A stretch of 64,000 bases of DNA, taken from NCBI RefSeq assembly GCF_030378065.1, contig NZ_JAUCGJ010000004.1, positions 1 through 64,000 of the forward strand. The letters are read 5' to 3'. Numbering within the stretch: the first letter of the stretch is position 1; the number at the start of each line of letters is the position of its first letter. The notes under the pieces were generated by a model. That model saw only the letters and a list, made by a program, of their open reading frames with translations, had not been told where the DNA came from and made no database searches. Source of the stretch: Candidatus Venteria ishoeyi (GTDB lineage: Bacteria > Pseudomonadota > Gammaproteobacteria > Beggiatoales > Beggiatoaceae). The translations under genes and the position numbers were made by a program. Of this stretch, positions 1 to 9,120 are shown in pieces.

Positions 1-1
1 T

Positions 2-133
2 CATCACGCTATTCGTTACGCTCAGGAGGTATTAAAAATACTTCCTGAAAATGTAAAACCGATTAATATTGAGCAGCTATTTACAGAGATTCCTGTGCTG
101 GGAAGGATTCATGAGAGAAAAATGGCTGCTTAG
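2..133 (+). CDS. C-terminal end of an unidentified protein (partial)
   Basis: An open frame enters from the left edge and runs 43 codons to a TAG. The visible residues (beginning HHAIRYAQEVL, ending IHERKMAA) form a mixed helical, charged tail that I cannot assign to a family. It is in the same frame as the transposase that follows, but two stops separate them, and it does not look like the missing transposase N-terminus. It may itself be a gene fragment cut by the insertion next door. Confidence 0.4.
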   Translation, partial: HHAIRYAQEVLKILPENVKPINIEQLFTEIPVLGRIHERKMAA

Positions 134-226
134 TGGCGAAGGTATTGATAAAGTTAATTATTTAATTTTTTTGAATTTACGTCACGGATTCAGGATTTAG
201 CTCTTCATGCCGCAGAACAACTAGGT

Positions 227-1633
227 TTGAGGGATATTTTGAAGGAATTGGGATTTAATCGTCACCAGATAGCTGCAGCTTTGGGTAATATCATTGGGCG
301 CATTACCAAGCCTGCAAGCGAAGCGGCTACCCACGAGTGGCTACAACAACACAGTGCTTTAGGTGAACTGCTGGATTATGATTTCGAAGGCATGGCGGCA
401 AAACGACTTTATGAAGCCTCAGATATGTTATGGAAATACCATGACCAGTTGGAAGAACAGCTCTACCGTACTGAAAAGAACTTATTTTCCTTTGAGGAAA
501 CCGTCACCTTGTATGATTTGACCAATACCTTTTTTGAAGGTGCATCTCAGGGCGGTAAACTAAGCAACTATGGTCGTTCCAAAGAAAAACGTACCGACGC
601 ACCTCTGGTAACACTTGGATTGGTCTTGGATAAAAGTGGATTTCCCCGTAGCAGTCGCATTTTTCCTGGTAATGCATCCGAACCTGGAACCCTGGAAACC
701 ATGCTGAAAGGGCTTAATGCCAACCCAAAAGCCATCATCATCGTTGATGCAGGAATCGCCACCGAAGACAATATCAGTTGGCTTAAAGCTAAAAAATACC
801 ATTATCTGGTCGTCAGCCGCAAACGCAATCGCCAATTTGACCAAGACCAGGCTGTTACCGTCAAAGAAGTAGCCGGGCAAGAAGTCAGCGTCCAGCGAGT
901 TGTCAACGAAGAAACGGATGAAATTGAACTCTACTGCTATTCCAAAATCCGTGAAAAAAAAGAACAAGCGATGCAAAATCGTGTCTGTGAGCGTTTTGAA
1001 GAACAGCTCCAATATCTACATGATGGACTAAGCATAAAAGGCCGCGCTAAAAAATACGGGGTCATTATGGAACGTATCGGTCGCATCAAGCAACGATTTT
1101 CTCGTGCAGCCCAGCATTATCAAATTACGGTCGAACAAGATAAGGATAGTGATAAAGCCATATCCATTAAATGGATACGCCAGGAGAAGTCTGGCAGCCA
1201 GGCCACACATCCTGGTGTTTATTGCTTGCGTACAGACTTGAAGGATTCGGATGAAAGCACCCTATGGCATACCTATACCATGCTAACCGATCTTGAAGCC
1301 GTCTTTCGCAGTTTAAAATCTGAATTGGGTTTACGTCCCATCTATCACCAAAAAGATAAGCGTATCAGTGGCCATTTGTTCATCAGCCTACTCAGCTATC
1401 ACCTGATTCATACGCTACGTACTCAGCTCAAGGCGAAAGGCATTCACAATAGTTGGGAACAACTACGCAACTTATTGCACACCCGTAGCAGAATTACCGT
1501 AACCATGAACAATCGTGAAGGCAAAACCATCCATGTGCGCAAATCGACACAGGCAGAACCTTCACAACAAAAAATTTATGATGCTTTAGGCATTTCTTCC
1601 CAGGCTGGAATTTCTCAACGCACCATCTTCTAA
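227..1633 (+). CDS. IS1634-family (IS4 superfamily) transposase, N-terminally truncated
   Basis: This is a DDE transposase of the IS1634 group. Visible family hallmarks are THEWLQQHSALGELL near residue 35, LYDLTNTFFEG near residue 95, GRSKEKRTDAPLVTLGLVLD near residue 116, the VDAGIATEDN strand and the C-terminal YHLIHTLR region. The 468 residues are about 100 fewer than usual for the group, and the missing part is the N-terminus. The reading frame is open back only to 158, where a stop lies, and the listed start is a TTG without a ribosome binding site. I therefore read it as a 5'-truncated, inactive copy. No convincing terminal inverted repeats are visible around it. Confidence 0.85.
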   Translation: MRDILKELGFNRHQIAAALGNIIGRITKPASEAATHEWLQQHSALGELLDYDFEGMAAKRLYEASDMLWKYHDQLEEQLYRTEKNLFSFEETVTLYDLTNTFFEGASQGGKLSNYGRSKEKRTDAPLVTLGLVLDKSGFPRSSRIFPGNASEPGTLETMLKGLNANPKAIIIVDAGIATEDNISWLKAKKYHYLVVSRKRNRQFDQDQAVTVKEVAGQEVSVQRVVNEETDEIELYCYSKIREKKEQAMQNRVCERFEEQLQYLHDGLSIKGRAKKYGVIMERIGRIKQRFSRAAQHYQITVEQDKDSDKAISIKWIRQEKSGSQATHPGVYCLRTDLKDSDESTLWHTYTMLTDLEAVFRSLKSELGLRPIYHQKDKRISGHLFISLLSYHLIHTLRTQLKAKGIHNSWEQLRNLLHTRSRITVTMNNREGKTIHVRKSTQAEPSQQKIYDALGISSQAGISQRTIF

Positions 1634-1694
1634 CTGACAAGGAAAAACTTTGTAGTGCCATAACAAGGCTAAAAAAATTTCAACTCATTGGTTT

Positions 1695-1967
1695 TTAAGG
1701 GGAAGTTTGAAGTAGGTGGCAAACTTGGGTAGCGAGGGAAAGCTGGTTTGAGGCAGATTTTTTCATTATTTGAGGCGAATATTGGGTATATTTAACGAAA
1801 ATAAGGGGGAAATCTGACCAAATCCAGCTTTTCTGTAGTAGGTCTTGTGTTCTCAGGCAGCCTCCCTGGCAATAATCACGGAATTCATCCGCGTTCATTT
1901 TGCCACGCAGGCTGTCTGCGATGTTCCAGAGTTGTTGTTCGAGTTGTTTTTTTTGGTCTATGGTCAT
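1695..1967 (-). pseudogene. hsdM: hsdM fragment (type I restriction methyltransferase N-terminus) fused to unrelated sequence
   Basis: The first ~33 residues (MTIDQKKQLEQQLWNIADS, then RGKMNADEFRDY) are the highly conserved N-terminus of HsdM, the adenine methyltransferase subunit of type I restriction systems. At RDYC the match stops abruptly, where the normal protein continues ILGFIFYKYLS. The remaining ~57 codons are junk reading. The breakpoint coincides with a short sequence (AGTAGGTCTTGTGTTCTC and CAGCCTCC, 1836-1864) that recurs near 24992, 58491 and 8880. A mobile element terminus therefore probably cut the gene. No hsdS or hsdR is present. Confidence 0.7.
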
Positions 1968-2012
1968 GAGTTTTTATTTTTTCGGGTTAAGGGCAAGGGG
2001 GGGGGACACATA

Positions 2013-2037
2013 CCCGGATATTGCATAAATATCCGGG
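2013..2037. terminator. 10-bp perfect hairpin downstream of the DUF1302 gene
   Basis: CCCGGATATT and AATATCCGGG flank a 5-base loop. The hairpin sits 21 bp past the stop of the minus-strand gene that starts at 4034, so it could end that transcript. No run of T follows on the minus strand, only a run of C (nine G on the plus strand, 1997-2005). It may instead be an mRNA-stabilising stem. Confidence 0.4.
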
Positions 2038-2057
2038 CTAAACTGGCATAAAGCGGG

Positions 2058-4034
2058 TTATTCCATCAAATACTGTATGCCCAGTTGAAAATTAGAGGCC
2101 TGGTGCAATTGCCCAAACAAGCTGTTGCGACTGCCAAAATAATGGTTCCATTCCACCGTGCCAAGCAGTTGGTCGCTGAAGACATATTCCAGATTTAAAC
2201 GGTTCCAGTTACCCCCGTCATTTTTATATAAAAACAGATTATTCACGCGTCCGCGCTGGGATTCGCCAAAGGGCTTGGATAAAAATACCGAGATAAAGTT
2301 TTCCATTTTATCAGCTTTTTTCAGGTTGTTGCTCAGGTGCATGGTGCTTTGTGCTGCCGTGTAACGTCCCTGATTTGCGCCCTGAGCATAACCATTACCC
2401 GCTTCATCAATATAATCCAGATTAATAAACTGTATCCATTGTAAACCCACCGTCAGGTTGGTGAGTAGTGTAATATCCGCGCCCACTGCATATTTAAAGA
2501 AATCCGCAGATACGGTGCTTAAACCTTGCGCCATATCACCAATCGCCAGTGCATCACGATTAATCACCGGGGTTTTTACGCCGTGTTCATAGACCATTTC
2601 ACCGCGTAGAATAATGGAGCCAAAGCGTTTGCTATCAACTTGGGTATCAAATGACCCGCCTATGCTGTGTATACGTTGTAGTGATTCTTCAAATACCAAT
2701 GTCGCAACGCCGTCGTTTTCCGCCAGGGGATCACGGGCATTAAATACACTGCCATCATCTTTGCGCAGGCGCACGGTGCGTACCGTATCCCCCGTCACCC
2801 CCTGTTGGTCAGTGATAAAGGATTGTAAACGCTGGCCCTGCGGGTCTTCCCAGTGTACATTCACTACTGGATTGGCATCATAATGATAAAGATAATTCAA
2901 AGAATAATTGACCTGATCCTGCCAATTACCTTGATAACGCAAACCAAAATTCACCTGCTCATCATTTGGATATTTTCGCCGGTAGCGGGTCTGTGCCTGA
3001 GAAAAGCTATCAAACGTGGAAAATGAAGCCTGCGCCAGATATTCAAAGGTATTATCCGGCTGGCTGGCATCAAACTCAGCTTCCACCAGGTTGGTTACGT
3101 TTTCATTGCCGCCCAGACCCGGCGTTTGCGCGACAAAATCTAAAAATTTTGCACAGCTATTGATTGTTGCCGGTATGCCTGCATCCGCAACTGGTTTGCC
3201 CCCTGGACAAAATGGACTGCTGCCATTAATAAAATCCTGCACTGTAAACGTATTGCCGCCTACGCTTTCTAATTTCCCCGATAAACCGCCTGTGAACGCT
3301 GCGGCAAATTGTCCAAAAGCAAACGCGGTGTTACCCAGTGCCGGGGTGATATGGGTAAAGCCATTCACCGGCCCGGTAATGGCGTCCACGCCCCGGGTCA
3401 TAAACGCTTGTCCAGCTTCGCCACCTGCTTGCAAGCCGGGAATGCGATTAGGCACGGCCTGCACTGCTAATAATTGTAAGTTACCGGTGTCACCTATGGA
3501 TTGTTCCAGCTTTGCCATCCACACTGGAATACGCGCCTCTTCCGGTGTATTTTGAAAAAACTCACGATAATCGGTGGGATTGAGCTTATCCAGCAACTTA
3601 ACCCCGTCAGCCGTGCCCCACACCACTTGCTGCTTACCCAGGCGAATATCGGTATTTTCCCCCAACGTGTAATCAATATAGGCTTCACGTACATAATCCT
3701 GTTGGCTGTAAAGCGTATGATGTTTTTTAAGGTTGTCATGCTCACCTTCATCATAATAAGCAAAATTTAGTTGCATATGCCCGGACAGGTTTTCAGTCAG
3801 TTCGCTATTAAGAAATAAGTTGGCGGAAAATTCCAGTTTACTGAAATCACCACTGCGATGTTGCGGTTCTGCTGCACCTGAATGTCTGTTACGCTGCCCA
3901 ATCACAGCGCCACTACGGGTAAAAATTGCGGTTTCATTTTTCAGATAAGCATAGGTTTCGACTTCGATGGCAGCAGCGCTGCTAGCAAGGAAAAAGCAAT
4001 AAAAAAATAAACTGAAAAGGGGGAGAGTGCGCAT
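2058..4034 (-). CDS. DUF1302-type outer-membrane beta-barrel protein
   Basis: The 658-residue protein has an N-terminal signal peptide (MRTLPLFSLFFYCFFLASSAAA). The mature part is rich in alternating polar/hydrophobic strands typical of an outer-membrane barrel, and it ends in a short strand (LGIQYLME). The segment around residues 115-180, including YVREAYIDYTLG, RLGKQQVVWGTADG and DKLNPTDYREFF, matches what I know of the DUF1302 family. These proteins are often encoded with DUF1329 partners and are linked to lipid or terpene use, but no DUF1329 gene lies next door. The gene stands alone, with a hairpin after it and a dispersed repeat upstream. The precise function is unknown. Confidence 0.8.
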   Translation of the reverse strand: MRTLPLFSLFFYCFFLASSAAAIEVETYAYLKNETAIFTRSGAVIGQRNRHSGAAEPQHRSGDFSKLEFSANLFLNSELTENLSGHMQLNFAYYDEGEHDNLKKHHTLYSQQDYVREAYIDYTLGENTDIRLGKQQVVWGTADGVKLLDKLNPTDYREFFQNTPEEARIPVWMAKLEQSIGDTGNLQLLAVQAVPNRIPGLQAGGEAGQAFMTRGVDAITGPVNGFTHITPALGNTAFAFGQFAAAFTGGLSGKLESVGGNTFTVQDFINGSSPFCPGGKPVADAGIPATINSCAKFLDFVAQTPGLGGNENVTNLVEAEFDASQPDNTFEYLAQASFSTFDSFSQAQTRYRRKYPNDEQVNFGLRYQGNWQDQVNYSLNYLYHYDANPVVNVHWEDPQGQRLQSFITDQQGVTGDTVRTVRLRKDDGSVFNARDPLAENDGVATLVFEESLQRIHSIGGSFDTQVDSKRFGSIILRGEMVYEHGVKTPVINRDALAIGDMAQGLSTVSADFFKYAVGADITLLTNLTVGLQWIQFINLDYIDEAGNGYAQGANQGRYTAAQSTMHLSNNLKKADKMENFISVFLSKPFGESQRGRVNNLFLYKNDGGNWNRLNLEYVFSDQLLGTVEWNHYFGSRNSLFGQLHQASNFQLGIQYLME

Positions 4035-4161
4035 GATGATAATTCTCTATTTTTTGGTATGAGAAAATAAAACATAGCTATTTTTAACAGCAATTTCCAG
4101 AAAAAGCATCGATTTCTTATTTTTTTATCTTTATCCTGATTAAAAAATCACTGTCATTCAC

Positions 4162-4325
4162 TTAGGAGTGAGAATTTTATAACTTCAGCAACTTGGCTGG
4201 TCTTTCCCTCCATTTTCTGCGTTGTGAAAACAGTTACATAGCTTGCTATGCGCCTGTTTTCACGCCTTGAAAATGAATAAAAATCCTGCGCCCAGTTTCT
4301 GCATTTATTTCATCCTCACTCCTTA
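4162..4325 (+). repeat. Dispersed palindromic repeat (MITE/ERIC-like), copy 1
   Basis: The ~164-bp element starts TTAGGAGTGAGAATTTTAT and ends CATCCTCACTCCTTA, so the termini are inverted repeats. Internal inverted repeats nest inside: CCATTTTC with GAAAATG, GTGAAAACAG with CTGTTTTCAC, and CATAGC with GCTATG in the centre. The whole unit can fold into one long imperfect hairpin. It lies between the divergent DUF1302 and hppA genes. The orientation given here is used as the reference for the other copies. Confidence 0.85.
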
Positions 4326-4741
4326 AAAGAAATTGACATGAGCGCCAAGCAAAGAGGGGTAATTATCGAATCTCTGGAGGTATCGACATCACCCCCAATA
4401 AAAAACAAACATTATTAAAAAACAGCAGGCACAACAGGCCGAACTACAACAGTTACTCGCGGAACTGGCTCAAAAAGTTGCCAAACTACGTGGTGGCGGT
4501 CAACCCGCTATCTATACGCCAAAAACATCGCAAAACTGAAACGGCCTTAAATAAGGTGAAAAAAATGATTTATCGTTTTATTTTATAGACGCATTAGTTT
4601 TCACGAATAGCTGATAACAGAGGTTTATGAGATGATCCTAATGCTCGATCTGAAGTTTTGCCAGAAAAAGCTGTCTGATCACCCGGAATGTTCAAGTATC
4701 AGGCAGGTTTATTATTTTCCAACTTCTCATAAGGAGAAAAC
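4326..4741. other. Intergenic region upstream of hppA, with possible gene remnant
   Basis: There is no convincing intact gene here. A short open frame begins with ATG at 4338 (MSAKQRGVIIESLEV...) and ends after 26 codons. In another frame, downstream, there is a charged helical stretch (QQAELQQLLAELAQKVAKLR, ~4420-4490). The two together look like a small frameshifted remnant. The last 100 bp lead to a clear ribosome binding site (AAGGAG near 4732) for hppA. Confidence 0.35.
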
Positions 4742-6766
4742 ATGCCATTATCCTTGCTTATCATTCTGGTATGCGCACTCATAGCGATTGGCTATGGTGT
4801 CGTATCTATTTTTAAAGTACTTGCCTGCTCCCCTGGCGATGGTGAGATGCAACGTATCTCTCAAGCTATTCAGGAAGGTGCTTCCGCTTATCTGAAACGC
4901 CAATACATGGCCATCGGTATCGTTGGTCTTGTATTGCTGGTCGTTATTTTCTTTGCGCTGGGTACCTTAACCGCTGTCGGTTTTGCCATTGGTGCAATAC
5001 TTTCCGGCTTAACCGGTTTTGTGGGTATGCACGTTTCCGTGCGTTCTAACTCACGTACTACAGAAGCAGCTAAACAGGGCATTAACCCTGCGCTGGATGT
5101 TGCCTTTCGTGGCGGTGCCATCACCGGTATGCTGGTGGTTGGTCTTGCGCTGTTAGGCGTTGCTGGTTTCTATGCGGTATTGCTGGGTATGACCCCTGAA
5201 GGTGAGGCTGTCAGCCTGTCACCACTGGTTGGTCTGGCTTTTGGTGGTTCCTTAATCTCCATTTTTGCCCGTCTTGGCGGTGGTATTTTCACTAAGGGCG
5301 CTGATGTTGGCGCAGACTTGGTAGGTAAAGTGGAAGCAGGTATTCCTGAAGATGATCCACGTAACCCAGCAGTTATTGCCGATAACGTCGGTGATAATGT
5401 GGGTGATTGCGCGGGCATGGCGGCTGATTTGTTTGAAACCTATGCCGTTACCGTGGTTGCGACCATGATTCTGGGTTTATCCATTTTTAATGATAACCCT
5501 AATGCCATATTGTACCCTCTGATGCTGGGTGCAGTTTCCATTATCGGTTCTATTATCGGTACCTTCTTTGTACACGTTAAAGAAGGCGCAAAAATCATGT
5601 CTGCGTTGTATCGCGCCTTGATTATTTCTGCTGCTTTTTCCTTGGTGGTTTATTATCCGGTTACTGCCTGGATGATGGGCGGTGAAGGTCAACCTTATAC
5701 CGTAATGCAACTGTTTGGCTCCGCTGTTGTGGGTCTGATCATTACTGCGCTGATGGTAATTATTACTGAATATTACACTGCAACAGAATTCAGCCCGGTT
5801 AAAAAACTGGCTGAATCTTCTACTACCGGTCACGGCACCAACGTTATTGCCGGTCTGGCTTTGTCTATGGAGGCAACTGCTGCACCCGTACTGACAGTTT
5901 GCGCTGGTATTTATGCTTCTTATGCAATGGCAGGACTTTACGGTATTGCGATTGCTGCAACCGCCATGTTATCCATGACTGGTATCATTGTTGCGCTGGA
6001 CGCTTATGGCCCGATTACTGATAATGCCGGTGGTATTGCTGAAATGAGCGATCAGGATGAGTCTGTTCGTGAAACTACTGATGCACTGGATGCAGTGGGT
6101 AACACCACCAAAGCCGTTACCAAAGGCTATGCAATTGGTTCTGCCGGTCTGGCAACCCTGGTACTGTTTGCCGACTATACCCGCGAACTCAGCCATCATG
6201 GTGAAAAAGCCTTATCCTTTGACTTGTCTAATCACATGGTGATTATCGGCCTGTTTATCGGTGGCTTGATGCCTTACCTGTTTGGCGCAATGGCAATGAA
6301 AGCCGTAGGTCGCGCAGCGGGTTCTGTGGTGATTGAAGTACGCCGTCAGTTCAAGGAAATGCCGGGTATTATGGATAAAACCCAGAAACCGGATTATTCT
6401 AAAGCAGTTGATATGCTGACTAAATCCGCTATTGGTGAAATGATTGTACCTTCTTTATTACCTGTTCTGGCTCCTGTGGTTGTTGGTTTGACCCTGGGCG
6501 CGGAAGCTTTAGGTGGTATGCTGGTGGGTTCTATCGTAACCGGTTTGTTTGTGGCAATTTCCATGACCGCTGGTGGTGGTGCCTGGGATAACTCCAAAAA
6601 ATACATCGAAGATGGTAATTTTGGTGGTAAAGGTTCCGAAGCCCATAAAGCTGCGGTAACTGGTGACACTGTTGGCGATCCTTACAAGGATACCGCAGGC
6701 CCTGCTATCAACCCATTGATCAAAATCATCAATATTGTGGCATTGATGATGGTACCTTTGTTGTAA
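4742..6766 (+). CDS. hppA: Membrane-bound proton-translocating pyrophosphatase, K+-independent type
   Basis: This integral membrane enzyme couples hydrolysis of pyrophosphate to ion pumping across the inner membrane. The 674 residues form about 16 hydrophobic segments, the usual size. The substrate-binding signature is present ([14 protein letters not shown], then EDDPRNPA and [16 protein letters not shown]). The family diagnostic reads GNTTKA, with Lys at residue 457 and Thr at 460. K+-dependent enzymes have Ala at the Lys position, so this should be a K+-independent H+ pump. The ATG follows AAGGAG by six bases. The gene is monocistronic, closed by a strong terminator. It lets the cell recover energy from biosynthetic pyrophosphate. 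Confidence 0.96.
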   Translation: MPLSLLIILVCALIAIGYGVVSIFKVLACSPGDGEMQRISQAIQEGASAYLKRQYMAIGIVGLVLLVVIFFALGTLTAVGFAIGAILSGLTGFVGMHVSVRSNSRTTEAAKQGINPALDVAFRGGAITGMLVVGLALLGVAGFYAVLLGMTPEGEAVSLSPLVGLAFGGSLISIFARLGGGIFTKGADVGADLVGKVEAGIPEDDPRNPAVIADNVGDNVGDCAGMAADLFETYAVTVVATMILGLSIFNDNPNAILYPLMLGAVSIIGSIIGTFFVHVKEGAKIMSALYRALIISAAFSLVVYYPVTAWMMGGEGQPYTVMQLFGSAVVGLIITALMVIITEYYTATEFSPVKKLAESSTTGHGTNVIAGLALSMEATAAPVLTVCAGIYASYAMAGLYGIAIAATAMLSMTGIIVALDAYGPITDNAGGIAEMSDQDESVRETTDALDAVGNTTKAVTKGYAIGSAGLATLVLFADYTRELSHHGEKALSFDLSNHMVIIGLFIGGLMPYLFGAMAMKAVGRAAGSVVIEVRRQFKEMPGIMDKTQKPDYSKAVDMLTKSAIGEMIVPSLLPVLAPVVVGLTLGAEALGGMLVGSIVTGLFVAISMTAGGGAWDNSKKYIEDGNFGGKGSEAHKAAVTGDTVGDPYKDTAGPAINPLIKIINIVALMMVPLL

Positions 6767-6781
6767 TTGGGTAAGTTCTCC

Positions 6782-6824
6782 CACACATAAAAAAACCGGC
6801 CTCGTGCCGGTTTTTTTATGTGTG
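6782..6824 (+). terminator. Intrinsic terminator of hppA
   Basis: A perfect 19-bp inverted repeat (ending ACCGGC, loop CTCGT, then GCCGGT followed by seven T) lies 15 bp after the hppA stop. The GC-rich top and the T run make it a textbook Rho-independent terminator. Because the stem carries A and T tracts on both sides, it could work in both directions. Confidence 0.92.
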
Positions 6825-6841
6825 TATTTGTCGGCAAATGC

Positions 6842-7005
6842 TTAGGAGTGAGAATTTTATAACTTCAGCAACTTGGCTGGTCTTTTTCTCCATTTTCTAC
6901 GTTATGAAAACAGTTACATAGCTTGCTATGCGCCTGTTTTCACGCCTTGAAAATGAATAAAAATCCTGCGCCCAGTTTCTGTATTTATTTCATCCTCACT
7001 CCTTA
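6842..7005 (+). repeat. Dispersed palindromic repeat, copy 2
   Basis: This full-length copy runs from TTAGGAGTGAG to CTCACTCCTTA and is nearly identical to copy 1. It lies between the hppA terminator and the gpmI promoter, so it is outside both genes. Confidence 0.88.
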
Positions 7006-7023
7006 GGTAAGCTAACGCAATAA

Positions 7024-7049
7024 TTGTGTCATTTGCATTATGTTATAAT
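7024..7049 (+). promoter_or_regulatory. Probable gpmI promoter with extended -10
   Basis: A perfect TATAAT at 7044-7049 is preceded by TGT, giving an extended -10 (TGnTATAAT). No good -35 exists at 17 bp, which is tolerable with an extended -10. Transcription would begin near 7056, leaving a ~150-nt leader before gpmI. That leader contains a small hairpin (GCTTAAA/TTTAAGC, ~7147-7165). Confidence 0.5.
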
Positions 7050-7204
7050 AGTAGGGTTTAGATGCCTTAAGCAAGTGCAAACAAGCTCCCAGGCACCCTT
7101 TCAAGGCAACACAAAGCCACAACAGAATCTGTTATCAATAGAACAGCTTAAACGCGCTTTAAGCGCAGCTTCCACCGGACATCACTAATTTAAGGAATTA
7201 AAAC

Positions 7205-8770
7205 ATGAAACCAACCTGCCGCCCATTAACACTAATAATTATGGATGGTTGGGGTTATTCTGAGCAAGCTGAGTATAATGCCATTGCCCAGGCAAATACA
7301 CCGGTTTGGGATCAGTTATGGGAAAGCAATCCCCATGCTTTTCTGGATGCTTCCGGGTTTGCCGTTGGCCTGCCGGAAGGACAAATGGGTAACTCTGAAG
7401 TCGGGCATCTCAATCTGGGTTCGGGACGCGTGGTCTACCAGGACTTTTCACGTATTGGTCAGGAAATCAAAAACCAGCGTTTTAAGCAAAATCCGGTACT
7501 CCAGCAAGCAGTCAAAGCCGCCACTGAACAAGGTAAAGCCGTGCATATCATGGGTTTATTATCCCCTGGCGGCGTACATAGCCATGAAGATCATCTATTT
7601 GCCATGCTTGAGCTTGCCGTGCAACAAGGCGCGGAAAAACTCTACCTGCACGCATTTTTGGATGGGCGTGATACGCCACCGCGTAGCGCAAGCAACAGCG
7701 TAAAACGTGCGGAAGAATTATTTAAGCGTCTGGGTACAGGGCGCATCGCCTCTTTAGTCGGGCGTTATTACGTCATGGACCGGGATAAGCGCTGGGATCG
7801 GGTGCAGCAAGCCTATAATTTACTAACCTGCGGCATTGCGCATTACCACGCAGATACAGCACAAGAAGCCTTGGCGCAGGCCTATGCGCGTCATGAAAAT
7901 GATGAGTTCGTAAAACCCAGCCTGGTGGGAGAAACGGTACGGATTGCCGATGGTGATGCGGTGGTTTTTATGAATTTCCGTGCTGATCGCGCCCGGGAAA
8001 TCAGCCGTTGCTTTCTGGAACAGGATTTTAAAGGCTTTGAGCGCCAGTGCCAGCCTAAACTCAGCCAGTTTGTCTCTCTGACACAATATCAGAAAAGCCT
8101 TGACTGCGCAGTGGCTTATCCGCCTGAGCAATTACCGCAAGTTTTAGGTGAAGTGTTATCCAACGCGGGTATGCGTCAGTTACGCATTGCTGAAACTGAA
8201 AAATACGCGCATGTTACCTTCTTTTTTAATGGTGGAGAAGAAACCGTTTACCCCGGTGAAGATCGGGTTTTGATTCCTTCGCCAAAAGTGGCAACTTATG
8301 ATTTGCAGCCGGAAATGAGTGCCATCGAAGTCACCGATCATCTGGTTGCTGCGATAGAACGTATCCACAGCCAGCCCGATCAGGCTTACGATGCCATTAT
8401 TTGTAATTTTGCCAATACTGATATGGTGGGGCATACCGGCAATATAGACGCAGGTATTAAAGCTGTGGAAACCATTGATCACTGTCTGAGCCGAATTCTG
8501 AAAGCCAGCGCCAAAGTCGGTGGTGAAATGCTGATTACCGCCGATCATGGCAATGCAGAAAAAATGTTTGATCCCGACTCCGAACAAATGCACACCGCGC
8601 ATACCAGCAACCTGGTACCTTTCGTGTATGTCGGGCCGCGCCAGACTGAGGTGAAATCCGGGGCATTAAGCGATGTTGCGCCAACCATACTGACGCTGAT
8701 GGGCATGGATATTCCCGCAGTCATGACAGGCCATAGCCTGGTTTCACTGATTAAAGCAGCTAAGGAATAG
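7205..8770 (+). CDS. gpmI: 2,3-bisphosphoglycerate-independent phosphoglycerate mutase
   Basis: This cytoplasmic glycolysis/gluconeogenesis enzyme interconverts 3- and 2-phosphoglycerate and is a Mn-dependent member of the alkaline phosphatase superfamily. At 521 residues it is the normal length. Asp14 sits in IIMDGWG. The phosphoserine nucleophile is Ser64 in [20 protein letters not shown]. The substrate loop [12 protein letters not shown] and the metal-binding [11 protein letters not shown] and [11 protein letters not shown] motifs are all present. The ATG follows AAGGAATT. It is a single gene with its own likely promoter upstream, and a degenerate repeat copy lies just behind its stop. Confidence 0.97.
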   Translation: MKPTCRPLTLIIMDGWGYSEQAEYNAIAQANTPVWDQLWESNPHAFLDASGFAVGLPEGQMGNSEVGHLNLGSGRVVYQDFSRIGQEIKNQRFKQNPVLQQAVKAATEQGKAVHIMGLLSPGGVHSHEDHLFAMLELAVQQGAEKLYLHAFLDGRDTPPRSASNSVKRAEELFKRLGTGRIASLVGRYYVMDRDKRWDRVQQAYNLLTCGIAHYHADTAQEALAQAYARHENDEFVKPSLVGETVRIADGDAVVFMNFRADRAREISRCFLEQDFKGFERQCQPKLSQFVSLTQYQKSLDCAVAYPPEQLPQVLGEVLSNAGMRQLRIAETEKYAHVTFFFNGGEETVYPGEDRVLIPSPKVATYDLQPEMSAIEVTDHLVAAIERIHSQPDQAYDAIICNFANTDMVGHTGNIDAGIKAVETIDHCLSRILKASAKVGGEMLITADHGNAEKMFDPDSEQMHTAHTSNLVPFVYVGPRQTEVKSGALSDVAPTILTLMGMDIPAVMTGHSLVSLIKAAKE

Positions 8771-8786
8771 TCAGTAAATAACTAAC

Positions 8787-8872
8787 GCACTTATCTTTTT
8801 ATCCGGCTTCTGCGTTGTGTAAACAGTTACATAGCTCACTATGCGCCTGTTTCCACCAGGCCTTCCAGGTTT
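8787..8872 (+). repeat. Degenerate partial copy of the dispersed repeat
   Basis: Only the core remains: a TTTTTATCC stretch, GCGTTGTGTAAACAGTTACATAG, a CACTATGCGCCTG arm and a CAGGCC arm. Both terminal inverted repeats are lost. It starts ~16 bp after gpmI and can still fold into a hairpin, so it may act as a weak transcription end. A short GGCTGTCCGAGAACA motif follows at 8882-8896. Confidence 0.55.
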
Positions 8873-8912
8873 TAAACTAGAAGGCTGTCCGAGAACAAGC
8901 TAATAAACTTTA

Positions 8913-8921
8913 TGCTATATT
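8913..8921 (+). promoter_or_regulatory. Possible promoter of the tRNA-like gene
   Basis: TGCTATATT forms an extended -10 about 67 bp before the tRNA-like sequence. No clear -35 is visible at 17 bp. It would also serve the downstream 622-residue protein. Confidence 0.3.
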
Positions 8922-8987
8922 ATTAAACGTGGGCAAACGGCGTTCCTTAACACTTCTGAATAAAGTATTTACGCCCCGCCCGCGCCT

Positions 8988-9100
8988 GGGGAAGTAGCTC
9001 AGTCTGGTAGAGCACCGTATTACTCTCCGCCGATGGCACCGAGAGTTCCTTAACAGGCCTCTTAAGCCGGTGGTCGCAGGTTCAAATCCTGCCTTCCCCG
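8988..9100 (+). tRNA. tRNA-like gene with about 39 extra bases in the anticodon region
   Basis: The acceptor arms GGGGAAG (8988-8994) and CTTCCCC (9093-9099), D arm (GCTC, AGTCTGGTA, GAGC) and T arm (GCAGG, TTCAAAT, CCTGC) are perfect. The total is 113 bases instead of ~74. Between D and T arms, CACCG pairs with CGGTG, but inside lie two hairpins: ACTCTC/GAGAGT with a 13-base loop, and CTTAA/TTAAG. If the ~39 bases were absent, the best cloverleaf would read loop CTCTTAA with anticodon CTT (Lys) and stem GCCGG. However, the discriminator G is not typical for Lys, and CCA is not encoded. It could be an interrupted tRNA, a tRNA-derived RNA or a pseudogene. Confidence 0.55.
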
Positions 9101-9120
9101 CAATTATTAAGGGGATAGCT

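Noticed and set aside
3016-3555. 179-codon plus-strand frame inside the DUF1302 gene
   Set aside because: Antisense shadow with no ribosome binding site or family features.
8988-9100. Selenocysteine tRNA or tmRNA
   Set aside because: There is no TCA anticodon or long acceptor for Sec, and it is far too short for tmRNA.
9070-9120. Upstream extension of the 622-residue protein (frame open from 9070)
   Set aside because: It reads through the T arm and 3' end of the tRNA-like gene. The ATG at 9121 has its own ribosome binding site.
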